Assembly: GCF_017792385.1 (NCBI RefSeq)
Contig: NZ_CP051230.1
Coordinates: 3,534,001 to 3,598,000 of the forward strand
DNA length: 64,000 nucleotides
Origin: Hyphomonas sp.
Lineage (GTDB): Bacteria; Pseudomonadota; Alphaproteobacteria; Caulobacterales; Hyphomonadaceae
Reading direction: 5' to 3'
The notes under the pieces: model-generated
Databases searched by the model: none
What the model was told of the DNA's origin: nothing
The model's input: only the letters and a program-made list of their open reading frames with translations
Made by a program: the position numbers and the translations under genes
Shown: positions 24,776 to 33,329 of the stretch, piece after piece
Layout: every line of letters starts with the position of its first letter
Numbering within the stretch: position 1 is the stretch's first letter

Positions 24776-26623
24776 ATGTTGTACAAAACCGCCCTGCTGG
24801 GGGCTGTCGCCATGGGCACGTCCCTTGTGGCTGTTGCGCAGGAGACGCCGCAGGAAGACACAAGGCTGGACACGATCATCGTCGATGGATCGCGCCTCGA
24901 CCAGACGCTGACCGAGATCGGCTCCAGCGTTTCGGTGATCACCAGCGAGGATATGGATGAATTGGGCGTCGATTTCGCCCTGGACGCTGTCGCAACAGCG
25001 CCCGGCGTGACGATCAACCAGAATGGCGCGTTTGGCGGCAGCGCAAGTGTCCGCATCCGGGGCGCATCCTCGGACCAGACCCTCGTCCTGATCGATGGCG
25101 TGCCTGTCAGCGACCCGACCGGAACGGGCGGCGGCTACAATTTCGCCTATCTCGACACGGACAATATCGAGCGGATCGAAGTGCTGAAAGGTCCACAATC
25201 CACGCTATGGGGTAGTGACGCGATTGGCGGGGTGGTGTCCATTACCACGAAACGGCCAACAGAAGGTTTCTCGGGATCTGTTTTCGGAGAGTATGGGTCG
25301 TTCAACACAGTGCGCGGCGGCGCGACAATCAGCAATGCGAATGATGCTGGCGATTTCCGGATTGCAGCGACCGGCCTGACGACCGACGGCATTTCGAAGG
25401 CCGATGAAGACAATGGCAACACGGAAGATGATGCCTACGACTCCCAGACAATTGCTGCGCGGGGAGGCCTGAACCTGCCCGGCAGCGTCCGTCTCGAATC
25501 CAGCCTTCTGTGGAGCAATGCCGAGTCGGAGTATGACAGTTATTCAGGGGGCGCGCAGGGCAATGTCGCCGATGGCGACGAGGTGACGAATTCGGAAACC
25601 CTATCCGGGAACATCACGCTGAAAGCACCGCTGTTTGACGGTCTGCTCGATAATCTCGTTCAGGTCGGATACTCCGACATCGAGCGGGAAAACAGGTCCA
25701 ATGGCGTTCAGAGCTACCATACCGAGGGCGACCGGGCCCTGTTCCGTTACCAGGGCACATTGAACATCAACGAGGCCAACAAGCTGGCCTTTGGTGCAGA
25801 GCGGGAGGAAACCAGCGCGAACTCGGACGAAACCTCCGTCGACAGCCTGTTTGCCCTGTACGAGTTCAAGCCCGTTGACGATCTCACGCTGACCGGCGGG
25901 CTGCGCATGGATGACCATGAGACATTCGGATCTGAAACGACCGGACGGGTCGCGGCGGCCTGGACCGCTACGGACCAACTGGTCGTGCGCGCAAGCTGGG
26001 CTCAGGGCTTCAAGGCGCCGAGCATCTTCCAGTCGACCTATATCTGCTCTTTCTGCGGACTGACCGAACCGAACCGGAACCTGAAGCCAGAGACCTCCGA
26101 AGCCTATGATATCGGCGTGCAGTGGCACTCTGCCGATCAGCGCCTGATGCTGGGGGCGACCCTGTTCGATCAGGAAACCGAAAACCTGATCGATTTCTCC
26201 TTCACCGCAGGCTATGACAATATTGCCTTCGTGGAGTCCCAAGGCGTGGAAATGGTGGGGGCCTACACATTCACGAGCTGGCTGAATGTCTCGGCGAACT
26301 ACACCTATATCGACGCCGAGGATGGCGATGGCAATGAACTCGCCCGGCTGCCGGAGACATCTGCCAATGTCACGGTGTCATTCGACCCAGAAGGCCCGAT
26401 CTCCGGCGCGGTGCTGGTACGTTACAATGGCGAGGAAGCCAACACGAATGGTACCGACCTCGACAGCTGGACGCGGCTTGACCTGACTGGCAGCTACGAC
26501 CTGAATGACAAGGTGGAGTTGTATGGACGGATCGAAAACGTGTTCGACGAGGACTATCAGCAGATCCTCGGCTATGGCACGCCGGGCACATCGGGCTCAC
26601 TCGGCCTGCGCCTTCGGTTCTAG
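24776..26623 (+). CDS. btuB: TonB-dependent vitamin B12 outer-membrane receptor
   Basis: A 615-residue outer-membrane beta-barrel receptor for cobalamins. A signal peptide (LLGAVAMGTSLVAVAQ) is followed by a plug domain with SVSVITSEDMDELG, VRIRGASSDQTLVLIDGVP and IERIEVLKGPQSTLWGSDA, and the barrel ends in LGLRLRF with the terminal Phe needed for BamA recognition. Specificity for B12 is supported by the riboswitch upstream and the btuF-btuC-btuD genes behind. The ATG at 24776 follows GAGGA; an ATG at 24761 is in frame but would add five residues before the signal peptide. Confidence 0.93.
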   Translation: MLYKTALLGAVAMGTSLVAVAQETPQEDTRLDTIIVDGSRLDQTLTEIGSSVSVITSEDMDELGVDFALDAVATAPGVTINQNGAFGGSASVRIRGASSDQTLVLIDGVPVSDPTGTGGGYNFAYLDTDNIERIEVLKGPQSTLWGSDAIGGVVSITTKRPTEGFSGSVFGEYGSFNTVRGGATISNANDAGDFRIAATGLTTDGISKADEDNGNTEDDAYDSQTIAARGGLNLPGSVRLESSLLWSNAESEYDSYSGGAQGNVADGDEVTNSETLSGNITLKAPLFDGLLDNLVQVGYSDIERENRSNGVQSYHTEGDRALFRYQGTLNINEANKLAFGAEREETSANSDETSVDSLFALYEFKPVDDLTLTGGLRMDDHETFGSETTGRVAAAWTATDQLVVRASWAQGFKAPSIFQSTYICSFCGLTEPNRNLKPETSEAYDIGVQWHSADQRLMLGATLFDQETENLIDFSFTAGYDNIAFVESQGVEMVGAYTFTSWLNVSANYTYIDAEDGDGNELARLPETSANVTVSFDPEGPISGAVLVRYNGEEANTNGTDLDSWTRLDLTGSYDLNDKVELYGRIENVFDEDYQQILGYGTPGTSGSLGLRLRF

Positions 26624-26630
26624 GCCCTGA

Positions 26631-27458
26631 ATGTCGAGACTGACTTCCCTCCTGCTCGCCCTTACCCTGTCCGCCTGCGGACAAGTGAAGGGGGCTGCGC
26701 CTGAGCGGCCTGACCACCCCCTGCGGATTGTCAGTCTCGACTATTGCGCGGACCAATATGTCCTGAAACTGATCGACCGCGACCGGATTCTGGCTTTGTC
26801 GCCGGACGCCGGTCGGGAATTCTCCTATATGCGGGATGCGGCCATTGGCGTTGCGACTGTACGGCCCGTGGCGGAGGATGTGCTGATCCTGAAGCCGGAC
26901 CTGGTTGTACGCGCCTATGGCGGGGGACCGAACGCATCTGCCTTTTTTCAGAAGGCGGGCGTCCCCGTCGTGGACATTGGCTGGACACCGGACATTCCGG
27001 CGGTGATGGAGAACACGCAGCGCATTGCTGACGAATTGGGTGAGCCGGCGCGCGGCGCCGCCGTGAACGCCGAGATGCAGGCGCGTCTGGACCGGCTGCA
27101 AAGGCGCGCGCAGACGCGCACCGCGCTCTACATGACCCCTGCGGGCGTGACCACCGGTCCCGGCTCCCTTATCCATGAGATGATCGAGACGGCCGGCCTG
27201 ACCAACATGCAGACCGATGCAGGGTGGCGTTCCCTGCCCCTCGAGACCCTTGCCTATGAGACCCCGGACGTGGTGGCCGCCGCTTTCTTTGGAGCAAGAA
27301 CCAATCATCCCGATGCGTGGAGCCCGATGAAACATCCCGTCGCGCGCGATCAACTGACGAAGAGTGAAGTCGTGTCCCTGGAAGGGGCGTGGACATCCTG
27401 CAGCGGCTGGTTCCTGATGGATGCAGTCGAGGCACTTGCGGAGGGCATGACCGAATGA
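26631..27458 (+). CDS. btuF: Cobalamin ABC transporter substrate-binding lipoprotein
   Basis: A 275-residue periplasmic binding protein of the helical-backbone type. A short signal ends in the lipobox LSAC, which predicts lipidation at Cys16. The mature part has RIVSLDYCADQYVLKL, DVLILKPDLVVRAYG and KAGVPVVDIGW, as in BtuF and related iron-chelate binders. Its gene starts seven bases after btuB and overlaps btuC by four bases (ATGA), so binding of B12 delivered by BtuB is the natural assignment. Confidence 0.88.
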   Translation: MSRLTSLLLALTLSACGQVKGAAPERPDHPLRIVSLDYCADQYVLKLIDRDRILALSPDAGREFSYMRDAAIGVATVRPVAEDVLILKPDLVVRAYGGGPNASAFFQKAGVPVVDIGWTPDIPAVMENTQRIADELGEPARGAAVNAEMQARLDRLQRRAQTRTALYMTPAGVTTGPGSLIHEMIETAGLTNMQTDAGWRSLPLETLAYETPDVVAAAFFGARTNHPDAWSPMKHPVARDQLTKSEVVSLEGAWTSCSGWFLMDAVEALAEGMTE

Positions 27459-28447
27459 TCCGGGAGCGCTTCCTTCTGCCCGGCCTGATTGCAGCCAGCC
27501 TGCTGGCCATCATTGCTGCCTGTTTCCTCGGATCGACCTCCCTGCCGATCGACCGCCTGCTGGGAGCACTGTTTGGCGGCGCGGATGCTGGCGACCGGCT
27601 GGTGGTCTGGCAGATACGCCTGCCTCGCGCGCTGGCGGCCTATATTGTGGGCGCAGCGCTTGGCATCAGCGGGGCGGCGCTTCAGGGCTTGTTGCGAAAT
27701 CCTCTCGCCGAGCCCGGCGTGCTGGGCGTGTCTGCCTCGGCCTCCCTGATGGCCACATTCTCCCTGTATTACGGGATCGCCTCCATCACGCCGTGGGCCC
27801 TGCCGATCGCGGCCATCATTGGCGCCTTGTCGGCGACCGCAGTGATCACGCTCGCTGCCTTGCGGACCCAATCGGTGGTAACCCTGATCCTGATCGGGGT
27901 GGGCCTTTCCAGTTTTGCCGGGGCGGCCATGAGCCTGCTCATGAATCTGGCACCCAATCCCTTTTCCCTGTCGGACATGATCAACTGGATGCTCGGTTCA
28001 GTCGCCAATCGGAGTTTTGACGAGATCATGTTGGCCGGACCCTTCATTCTGGCGGGTGCCCTGATCCTGTTCACAACCCGGCGCGGCCTATCGGCGCTGA
28101 CACTGGGCGAGGAAGCCGCCAGCGGGATCGGCCTGGATCTGCAGCGCCAGCGCATCTTGACGGTTGTCGGCGCAGGCCTTGCCACGGGCGGCGCCGTGGC
28201 CCTGGCTGGGGCTATCGGTTTTGTCGGCATCGTGGCCCCGCACATAATCAGGCCGCTGGTGGGGCATGATCCGGCACGCTCCCTGCTTCCATCTGCGTTG
28301 CTGTCCGGCCTGATCCTTGTTCTGGCCGACATCTTCATCCGGCTGGTTCCGACCAATTCGGAATTGAAGCTGGGCGTGGTTGCGGCCCTGATCGGGGCGC
28401 CGGCCTTTGTCTGGATCGCCATGCAGAGGCGGGCCGGCCATGAGTGA
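27455..28447 (+). CDS. btuC: Cobalamin ABC transporter permease
   Basis: A 330-residue FecCD-type permease with about ten membrane segments. Typical motifs are IRLPRALAAYIVGAALGISGAA and, near the C-terminus, AGAIGFVGIVAPHIIRPLVGHDPA, which includes the coupling-helix region contacting the ATPase. The start codon overlaps the btuF stop and the end overlaps btuD by eight bases. Confidence 0.93.
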   Translation: MIRERFLLPGLIAASLLAIIAACFLGSTSLPIDRLLGALFGGADAGDRLVVWQIRLPRALAAYIVGAALGISGAALQGLLRNPLAEPGVLGVSASASLMATFSLYYGIASITPWALPIAAIIGALSATAVITLAALRTQSVVTLILIGVGLSSFAGAAMSLLMNLAPNPFSLSDMINWMLGSVANRSFDEIMLAGPFILAGALILFTTRRGLSALTLGEEAASGIGLDLQRQRILTVVGAGLATGGAVALAGAIGFVGIVAPHIIRPLVGHDPARSLLPSALLSGLILVLADIFIRLVPTNSELKLGVVAALIGAPAFVWIAMQRRAGHE

Positions 28448-29201
28448 GCTTGTCGTACAAAGCCTCAGCGTCCGGGCAGACAGGACGTCCTTGGTGGACA
28501 CGGCCAGCTTTTCGCTCGCGCCGGGCGAATTCGTTGCTCTGCTCGGACCCAATGGTGCAGGCAAGACGAGCCTGATCCGGGCAGCTATCGGCCTGCAGGC
28601 GGCCAGCGATGGCGTTGCCCAGCTCGGCGGCCGGCCCGTGCGGATGATGACGCCGGCCGAGCGTGCCCGACAACTGGCCTATCTTCCCCAGACCCGTCCA
28701 CTGGCCTGGCCGAATTCGGTACGGGACGTGGTGTCACTCGGACGGTTCGGTCATGGTGCGGCTCTGGGACGCCTCAAGGGACAGGATGCCGAGGCCGTCG
28801 ACCGAGCCCTTGCGGCCTGCGGCCTGAGTGATCTGGCAGAGCGAAAGACGAATACGCTGTCCGGCGGTGAACTGGCGCGCGTGCATTGTGCACGGGCTTT
28901 CGCGGCCGAAGCCCCCCTGCTGATAGCGGACGAGCCCATCGCCGCGCTGGACCCGCGCCAGCAATTCCGCATTCTCGACCTGATCCGCGCCTATGTGGAG
29001 CAAGGCGGCGGCGCCCTGGTTGTGCTGCACGATATCCAGCTGGCGGCGCGCTACGCCTCGCGGATGATCTGGATGAAGGCGGGCCGGATCGTGGCGGACG
29101 GCTCCCCGGCAGAAACGCTGACGGCAGATCGGATGAGAGACATTTACGGCGTGGCCGCGCGTATCGACGGAACCAGTGTCCATATCGAGGGGGCCGCGTG
29201 A
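28440..29201 (+). CDS. btuD: Cobalamin ABC transporter ATP-binding protein
   Basis: The 253-residue ATPase of the B12 importer. Walker A is ALLGPNGAGKTSLIRA, the Q-loop region AYLPQTRPLAW, the signature TLSGGELARVHCARAFA, Walker B LLIADEPIAALD and the H-loop VVLHDIQLAARYA. It overlaps btuC by eight bases and cobQ by four (GTGA), locking transport and assembly genes into one transcript. Confidence 0.93.
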   Translation: MSELVVQSLSVRADRTSLVDTASFSLAPGEFVALLGPNGAGKTSLIRAAIGLQAASDGVAQLGGRPVRMMTPAERARQLAYLPQTRPLAWPNSVRDVVSLGRFGHGAALGRLKGQDAEAVDRALAACGLSDLAERKTNTLSGGELARVHCARAFAAEAPLLIADEPIAALDPRQQFRILDLIRAYVEQGGGALVVLHDIQLAARYASRMIWMKAGRIVADGSPAETLTADRMRDIYGVAARIDGTSVHIEGAA

Positions 29202-30682
29202 CGTCACGCGCGCTGATGTTGCAGGGCACCGGCTCGGATGTCGGGAAGTCCGTGCTGACGGCCGCGCTGTGCCGGATTGCCCGTCGGCGCGGGCTCAGCG
29301 TGGCGCCGTTCAAGCCACAGAACATGTCTAACAATGCTGCGGCCTGTCCGGCGGGAGGAGAGATCGGTAGAGCGCAGGCGCTGCAGGCGCGCGCAGCAGG
29401 ACTGGACCCGCATACGGACATGAACCCCGTCCTGCTGAAGCCGCAAACCGACAGGGCGGCGCAACTGGTTGTGCACGGCAAGGCCGTCCGGGCCATGGAG
29501 GCCGCCGAATACATGGCGACCCGCGACGGCCTGATGGATGCCGTGATGGAGAGTTTTGACCGCCTCTCGGCCGCGCACGACCTGGTCATTGTGGAAGGTG
29601 CCGGCAGCCCGGCGGAGATCAATCTGCGCGACCGCGATATCGCGAATATGGGCTTCGCGCGGCGAGCCGGAGTTCCCGTCTGCCTTGTCGGGGATATCGA
29701 GAAAGGCGGCGTTATCGCGAGTCTCGTTGGTACACGGAGCGTTCTGGACAAGAAGGACGCAGCGATGATTCGCGCCTTTCTGGTGAACAAGTTCCGGGGT
29801 GACCCGGCTTTGTTTGACTCGGGCGTGAGCGAGATCGAAGCGCGTACGAAGTGGCCCTGCCTGGGAGTCATCCCGTGGCTGGCGGCAAGCGCGAAACTCC
29901 CGGCCGAGGATGCCGTCGTGCTGGAGGCTGCGCGCCCCGCACAAGGCGGCGTCTTGAAGATTGCCGCGCCGATGCTGTCGCGCATCGCAAACTTCGACGA
30001 TGCCGACCCGTTGAAGCTGGAACCCGGAGTGCAGTTCGACTGGATCGCGCCGGGCCGGTCCATACCGAGGGACACGGACATCGTGATCCTGTTCGGAACC
30101 AAGTCGACGCTGGGCGATCTCGCCTTTCTGAGAGAGCAGGGCTGGGACCATGACATACTCGCCCATGCCCGCGCGGGCGGTCATGTGCTGGGCATTTGCG
30201 GGGGCTACCAGATGCTGGGCCGGCGGGTGTCGGATCCGCACGGCGCTGATGGCGTGCCCGGCGATGCGGCGGGGCTCGGTCTGCTGGACGTCGAAACGGT
30301 GATGACACGGCACAAGGATGTGCGCCCGGTTTCAGGGGCAGAGTCGTTTCTGGGCAGCACACTGTCAGGCTACGTCATCCATGCCGGGCGCACGACCGGT
30401 GCGGACACGGCGCGGCCTTTCGCCCGCTTTGACCGGGAGACGGACGGCGCCCGCAGCGCGACTGGACGTATTGCCGGTACCTATCTGCACGGCGCCTTTG
30501 CGAGCGATGCGTTTCGGCGCGACTGGCTGGAACAGGCCGGCATCACCGGTGCGTCCGGGCTCGACTATGATGCCGCCGTGGAGACAGCGCTGGACGAGTT
30601 GGCCGATGGCGTGGAAGCCGCGGTGGACGTCGAAGCGCTGCTGGGGCTCGCACAACCGCCCGGCTGGCGCCGGAAGGGCTGA
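29198..30682 (+). CDS. cobQ: Cobyric acid synthase (glutamine-hydrolysing)
   Basis: A 494-residue amidotransferase that amidates four carboxyl groups of adenosylcobyrinic acid a,c-diamide. The N-terminal synthetase domain has GTGSDVGKSVLTAALCR and FKPQNMSNNAA; VEGAGSPAEINLRDRDIANMG follows. The C-terminal glutaminase has the nucleophile Cys in GHVLGICGGYQMLG and the His in GTYLHGAF. The GTG start at 29198 overlaps the btuD stop (GTGA) and gives the family N-terminus MTSRALMLQGTGSDVGKS. It implies the cell handles cobyrinate-level precursors, though ring-building genes are not in this window. Confidence 0.94.
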   Translation: MTSRALMLQGTGSDVGKSVLTAALCRIARRRGLSVAPFKPQNMSNNAAACPAGGEIGRAQALQARAAGLDPHTDMNPVLLKPQTDRAAQLVVHGKAVRAMEAAEYMATRDGLMDAVMESFDRLSAAHDLVIVEGAGSPAEINLRDRDIANMGFARRAGVPVCLVGDIEKGGVIASLVGTRSVLDKKDAAMIRAFLVNKFRGDPALFDSGVSEIEARTKWPCLGVIPWLAASAKLPAEDAVVLEAARPAQGGVLKIAAPMLSRIANFDDADPLKLEPGVQFDWIAPGRSIPRDTDIVILFGTKSTLGDLAFLREQGWDHDILAHARAGGHVLGICGGYQMLGRRVSDPHGADGVPGDAAGLGLLDVETVMTRHKDVRPVSGAESFLGSTLSGYVIHAGRTTGADTARPFARFDRETDGARSATGRIAGTYLHGAFASDAFRRDWLEQAGITGASGLDYDAAVETALDELADGVEAAVDVEALLGLAQPPGWRRKG

Positions 30683-31632
30683 TGAGCTCCGCGGCACTCA
30701 TGCTTGGCGCCTGGGCCATCGAGGCCGTGATCGGCTGGCCGCAGCCGCTCTATCGCCGGATCGGTCATCCGGTCAGCTGGCTGGGCTGGATCATCGCGCG
30801 TCTGGAGACCTTGCTGAACCGGCCCGCCTGGCCCCATTGCGCGCGGTACATGTCGGGGGCGACCATGACCTGCCTTCTGGTGGCGGGCGTTGCTGGACTG
30901 GCCTCGGCAATATCCCGGGCGCTGCCGGACACGGTGCCGGGATTTGTCATCGAGGCGGCGATGGCATCATCCCTGATTGCATCACGCAGCCTGCATGCGC
31001 ATGTTGCCGATGTGGCACGACCGCTGATGGCCGGCGACCTTGAAACCGCGCGGCAGGCCGTGGCACGGATTGTCGGGCGCGATCCGGCCTGCCTGGACGA
31101 AGCCGGCATTGCGCGCGCCGGGCTGGAGAGCCTGTCGGAGAATCTGTCGGACGGGGTGATCGCACCTGTGGTCTGGGGCCTGGCTTTCGGCCTGCCGGGC
31201 ATCGCTGCTTACAAGGCCGTCAACACGCTGGACTCCATGATCGGGCATCGCAGCCCTCGCTACGCCGCGTTCGGAGGATTTGCCGCGCGCCTGGACGATC
31301 TGGCAAATCTGGTTCCGGCGCGCCTGTCGGGCCTGCTGATCGTGGTGTCCGCGGCCAGCCTGAGCGCTGCCCGCCTTATGGTGCGGGATGCCGGCCATCA
31401 TCGCTCGCCGAATGCCGGTTGGCCGGAGGCGGCGATGGCCGGCGCGCTGAATGTGCGCCTGTCCGGACCGCGCAATTATGGTGGATGCGAGAGCGCCGAG
31501 CCCTGGTTGAATGCCGGAGCAGAAGATCCCCTGCCAGCCGATATGCGGCGCGGCCTGACTATCTACAAACGGGTGTGCGGACTGGCGCTTGCCTGTCTGG
31601 CCGCGCTGGCCGTGCTGGAGGGGGCGGGATGA
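30682..31632 (+). CDS. cbiB: Adenosylcobinamide-phosphate synthase
   Basis: A 316-residue membrane enzyme (CbiB, called CobD in Pseudomonas) that attaches aminopropanol phosphate to cobyric acid. Typical features are EAVIGWPQPLYRRIGHPVSWLG, ESLSENLSDGVIAPVVWGLA, AYKAVNTLDSMIGHRSPRY and FAARLDDLANLVPARLSG. The start overlaps the cobQ stop by one base and the end overlaps the aminotransferase-like gene as ATGA. Confidence 0.93.
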   Translation: MSSAALMLGAWAIEAVIGWPQPLYRRIGHPVSWLGWIIARLETLLNRPAWPHCARYMSGATMTCLLVAGVAGLASAISRALPDTVPGFVIEAAMASSLIASRSLHAHVADVARPLMAGDLETARQAVARIVGRDPACLDEAGIARAGLESLSENLSDGVIAPVVWGLAFGLPGIAAYKAVNTLDSMIGHRSPRYAAFGGFAARLDDLANLVPARLSGLLIVVSAASLSAARLMVRDAGHHRSPNAGWPEAAMAGALNVRLSGPRNYGGCESAEPWLNAGAEDPLPADMRRGLTIYKRVCGLALACLAALAVLEGAG

Positions 31633-32621
31633 CCGGAGACCTGTTGCATGGCGGCGCTCTCGACCGGATGCAGGCGGCATTTCCCGATAGCCCGCGCCCC
31701 TGGATCGATCTGTCGACCGGGATAAACCCCTGGCCCTATCCGGCCCCTAAACCGTCTCCGGAGTGCCTGCAGCACCTGCCGACTCGCGCCGCGCGGGATC
31801 GCTGCCGTCACGCCATGGCGCAGGCTTTCGGAGCCCCGGAAGACAGCCTGGTTCTGGCGCCAGGCAGCGAGTTGCTGATCCGCCTGTTGCCGCAATTGAT
31901 TTCGCCGAAACGTGTCGCACTCCTGAACCCGACCTATGGTGATCATGCACAGGTCTGGCGGCGCGCGGGCGCGGTCGTCATCGAGACGGACGCGCCCCTG
32001 GTGCTGGCGGACACAGTGGATGCAATTGTCCTGTGCAATCCCAACAATCCGGACGGGAGACAGTTTTCGCCGGAGGAGCTGGAAACGGCACGCGAGACGC
32101 TGGCCCGGCGCGGTGGCTGGTTGATCGTCGACGAGGCCTATGCCGATCTCGACCCGTCTCTCAGCGTCGCGGGATCAGGTGGCGCAGCGGGATTGATCGT
32201 GCTGCGGTCATTCGGGAAATTCTTCGGGCTTGCCGGCGTGCGGTTGGGCGCCGTGCTGGCCCCAGCCCGCATACGCGCCACCCTGTGCGACCTGCTGGGC
32301 GAATGGCCGGTCTCAGGCACCGCGCTGGAGCTTGGCGCACATGCCTATGAGGATCATGCGTGGCAGAGTTGCGCGCGGCTGAATTTGACGGCAGCGCGGG
32401 AGCGACTGGATAACATCCTGCTGAGCGCCGGATTCCCATACATTCAGGGGACTGATCTGTTTCGGCTGGTGACGTGCGACGACGCACATGAGACCTGGCG
32501 ATTGCTGGCCGAGGCCGGACTCTATGTCCGGCGCTTTGCATGGTCTGGTCACATGCTGCGGATCGGCCTGCCGGCGACGCTGCAGGCAGAGCGCCGGCTG
32601 AAAGAGGCGCTTATCCCTTGA
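31629..32621 (+). CDS. cobD: Threonine-phosphate decarboxylase-like PLP enzyme of B12 synthesis
   Basis: A 330-residue class I/II aminotransferase-fold protein, CobD in Salmonella and CobC in Pseudomonas naming, that makes (R)-1-amino-2-propanol phosphate for CbiB. Motifs are WIDLSTGINPWPYP, VLAPGSELLIRLLPQL, LCNPNNPDGRQF, LIVDEAYADLDPSLS and the PLP lysine in LRSFGKFFGLAGVRLG. It is the last gene of the btuB-led operon. Its end overlaps the convergent cobU end by 11 bases. Confidence 0.9.
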   Translation: MTGDLLHGGALDRMQAAFPDSPRPWIDLSTGINPWPYPAPKPSPECLQHLPTRAARDRCRHAMAQAFGAPEDSLVLAPGSELLIRLLPQLISPKRVALLNPTYGDHAQVWRRAGAVVIETDAPLVLADTVDAIVLCNPNNPDGRQFSPEELETARETLARRGGWLIVDEAYADLDPSLSVAGSGGAAGLIVLRSFGKFFGLAGVRLGAVLAPARIRATLCDLLGEWPVSGTALELGAHAYEDHAWQSCARLNLTAARERLDNILLSAGFPYIQGTDLFRLVTCDDAHETWRLLAEAGLYVRRFAWSGHMLRIGLPATLQAERRLKEALIP

Positions 32622-33120
32622 GCTGGAGCGGCAGGCCTGCCGCAACAAACTCGACCCGGTCACAGACATTCGCGACGCGCTGGTTCAGGCGGCCCTGCGC
32701 ATCCCGGAATGACCGCCCAAGCGGAGTGTCCGGCACGAGGCCGAGACCGACCTCATTGGACACGAGGACAAGGTCAGACGAGCACGATTGAATCGCCTTG
32801 CACAAAGCGTCGGTTTCGGCGTCCACATCCCGCTCATGATGCTTCAGGTTTGACAGCCAGAGTGTCAGGCAATCGACCAGTAGAACTGTCTGCGCTCCTG
32901 CGCCCGACGTGATGGCGGAGACCAGATCGAGCGGTTCCTCCAGCGTGCGCCAGTCATCTCCGCGGTCCTGTTGATGATGGCGGATCCGGTCTTCCATTTC
33001 CGCATCCAGCGCTTCGGCGGTAGCGATGTAAACGCGATGGGGTGCGGCGGCTTCTGCAAGCGCTTGCGCGCGGGCGCTTTTACCGGAGCGCGCGCCGCCG
33101 AGGATCAGAATGCTGGTCAT
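32611..33120 (-). CDS. cobU: Bifunctional adenosylcobinamide kinase / adenosylcobinamide-phosphate guanylyltransferase
   Basis: A 169-residue P-loop enzyme that activates adenosylcobinamide with GTP for CobS and lets the cell salvage cobinamide. Walker A is LILGGARSGKSARAQAL, then RIRHHQQDRGDDW with the guanylylated-His region, VDCLTLWLSNL, and SNEVGLGLVPDTPLGRSFRD. It is the only gene of the B12 set on the minus strand and converges with cobD, overlapping it by 11 bases. Confidence 0.94.
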   Translation of the reverse strand: MTSILILGGARSGKSARAQALAEAAAPHRVYIATAEALDAEMEDRIRHHQQDRGDDWRTLEEPLDLVSAITSGAGAQTVLLVDCLTLWLSNLKHHERDVDAETDALCKAIQSCSSDLVLVSNEVGLGLVPDTPLGRSFRDAQGRLNQRVANVCDRVEFVAAGLPLQLKG

Positions 33121-33160
33121 GGTGCCTCCATGCCAGCCGACGGCCCGTTGCGCAAAGGAT

Positions 33161-33180
33161 TCCCGCCTACTCAGGCGGGA
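33161..33180 (-). repeat. Hairpin at the end of ccoS
   Basis: TCCCGCCT (33161-33168) and AGGCGGGA (33173-33180) form an 8-pair stem with a 4-base loop that includes part of the ccoS stop codon. On the minus strand it is followed by ATCCTTTG rather than a T-run, so it is at best a weak terminator of the cco transcript before cobU. Confidence 0.4.
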
Positions 33181-33323
33181 TGGTCGTTGTCGTCATCCAG
33201 AATGCGATAGGCCGGGCCGTCCATGTCCTCGAACTGTCCGGACCGGATCGACCAGATGAAGGCGACGAGGCCCAGCAGGCCAAGGGCCAGCGCGACCGGA
33301 ATGAGATAGACGATGATCGACAT
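33171..33323 (-). CDS. ccoS: cbb3-type cytochrome oxidase assembly protein CcoS
   Basis: A 50-residue protein read directly from the sequence: one N-terminal membrane segment (IIVYLIPVALALGLLGLVAFIW), then SIRSGQFEDMDGPAYRIL and an acidic tail DDDNDHPA. The GQFEDxDGPAxRIL motif is diagnostic of CcoS, needed for heme and copper insertion into cbb3 oxidase. It starts seven bases after the ccoI stop and is the last gene of ccoGHIS. Confidence 0.95.
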   Translation of the reverse strand: MSIIVYLIPVALALGLLGLVAFIWSIRSGQFEDMDGPAYRILDDDNDHPA

Positions 33324-33329
33324 GGCAGC

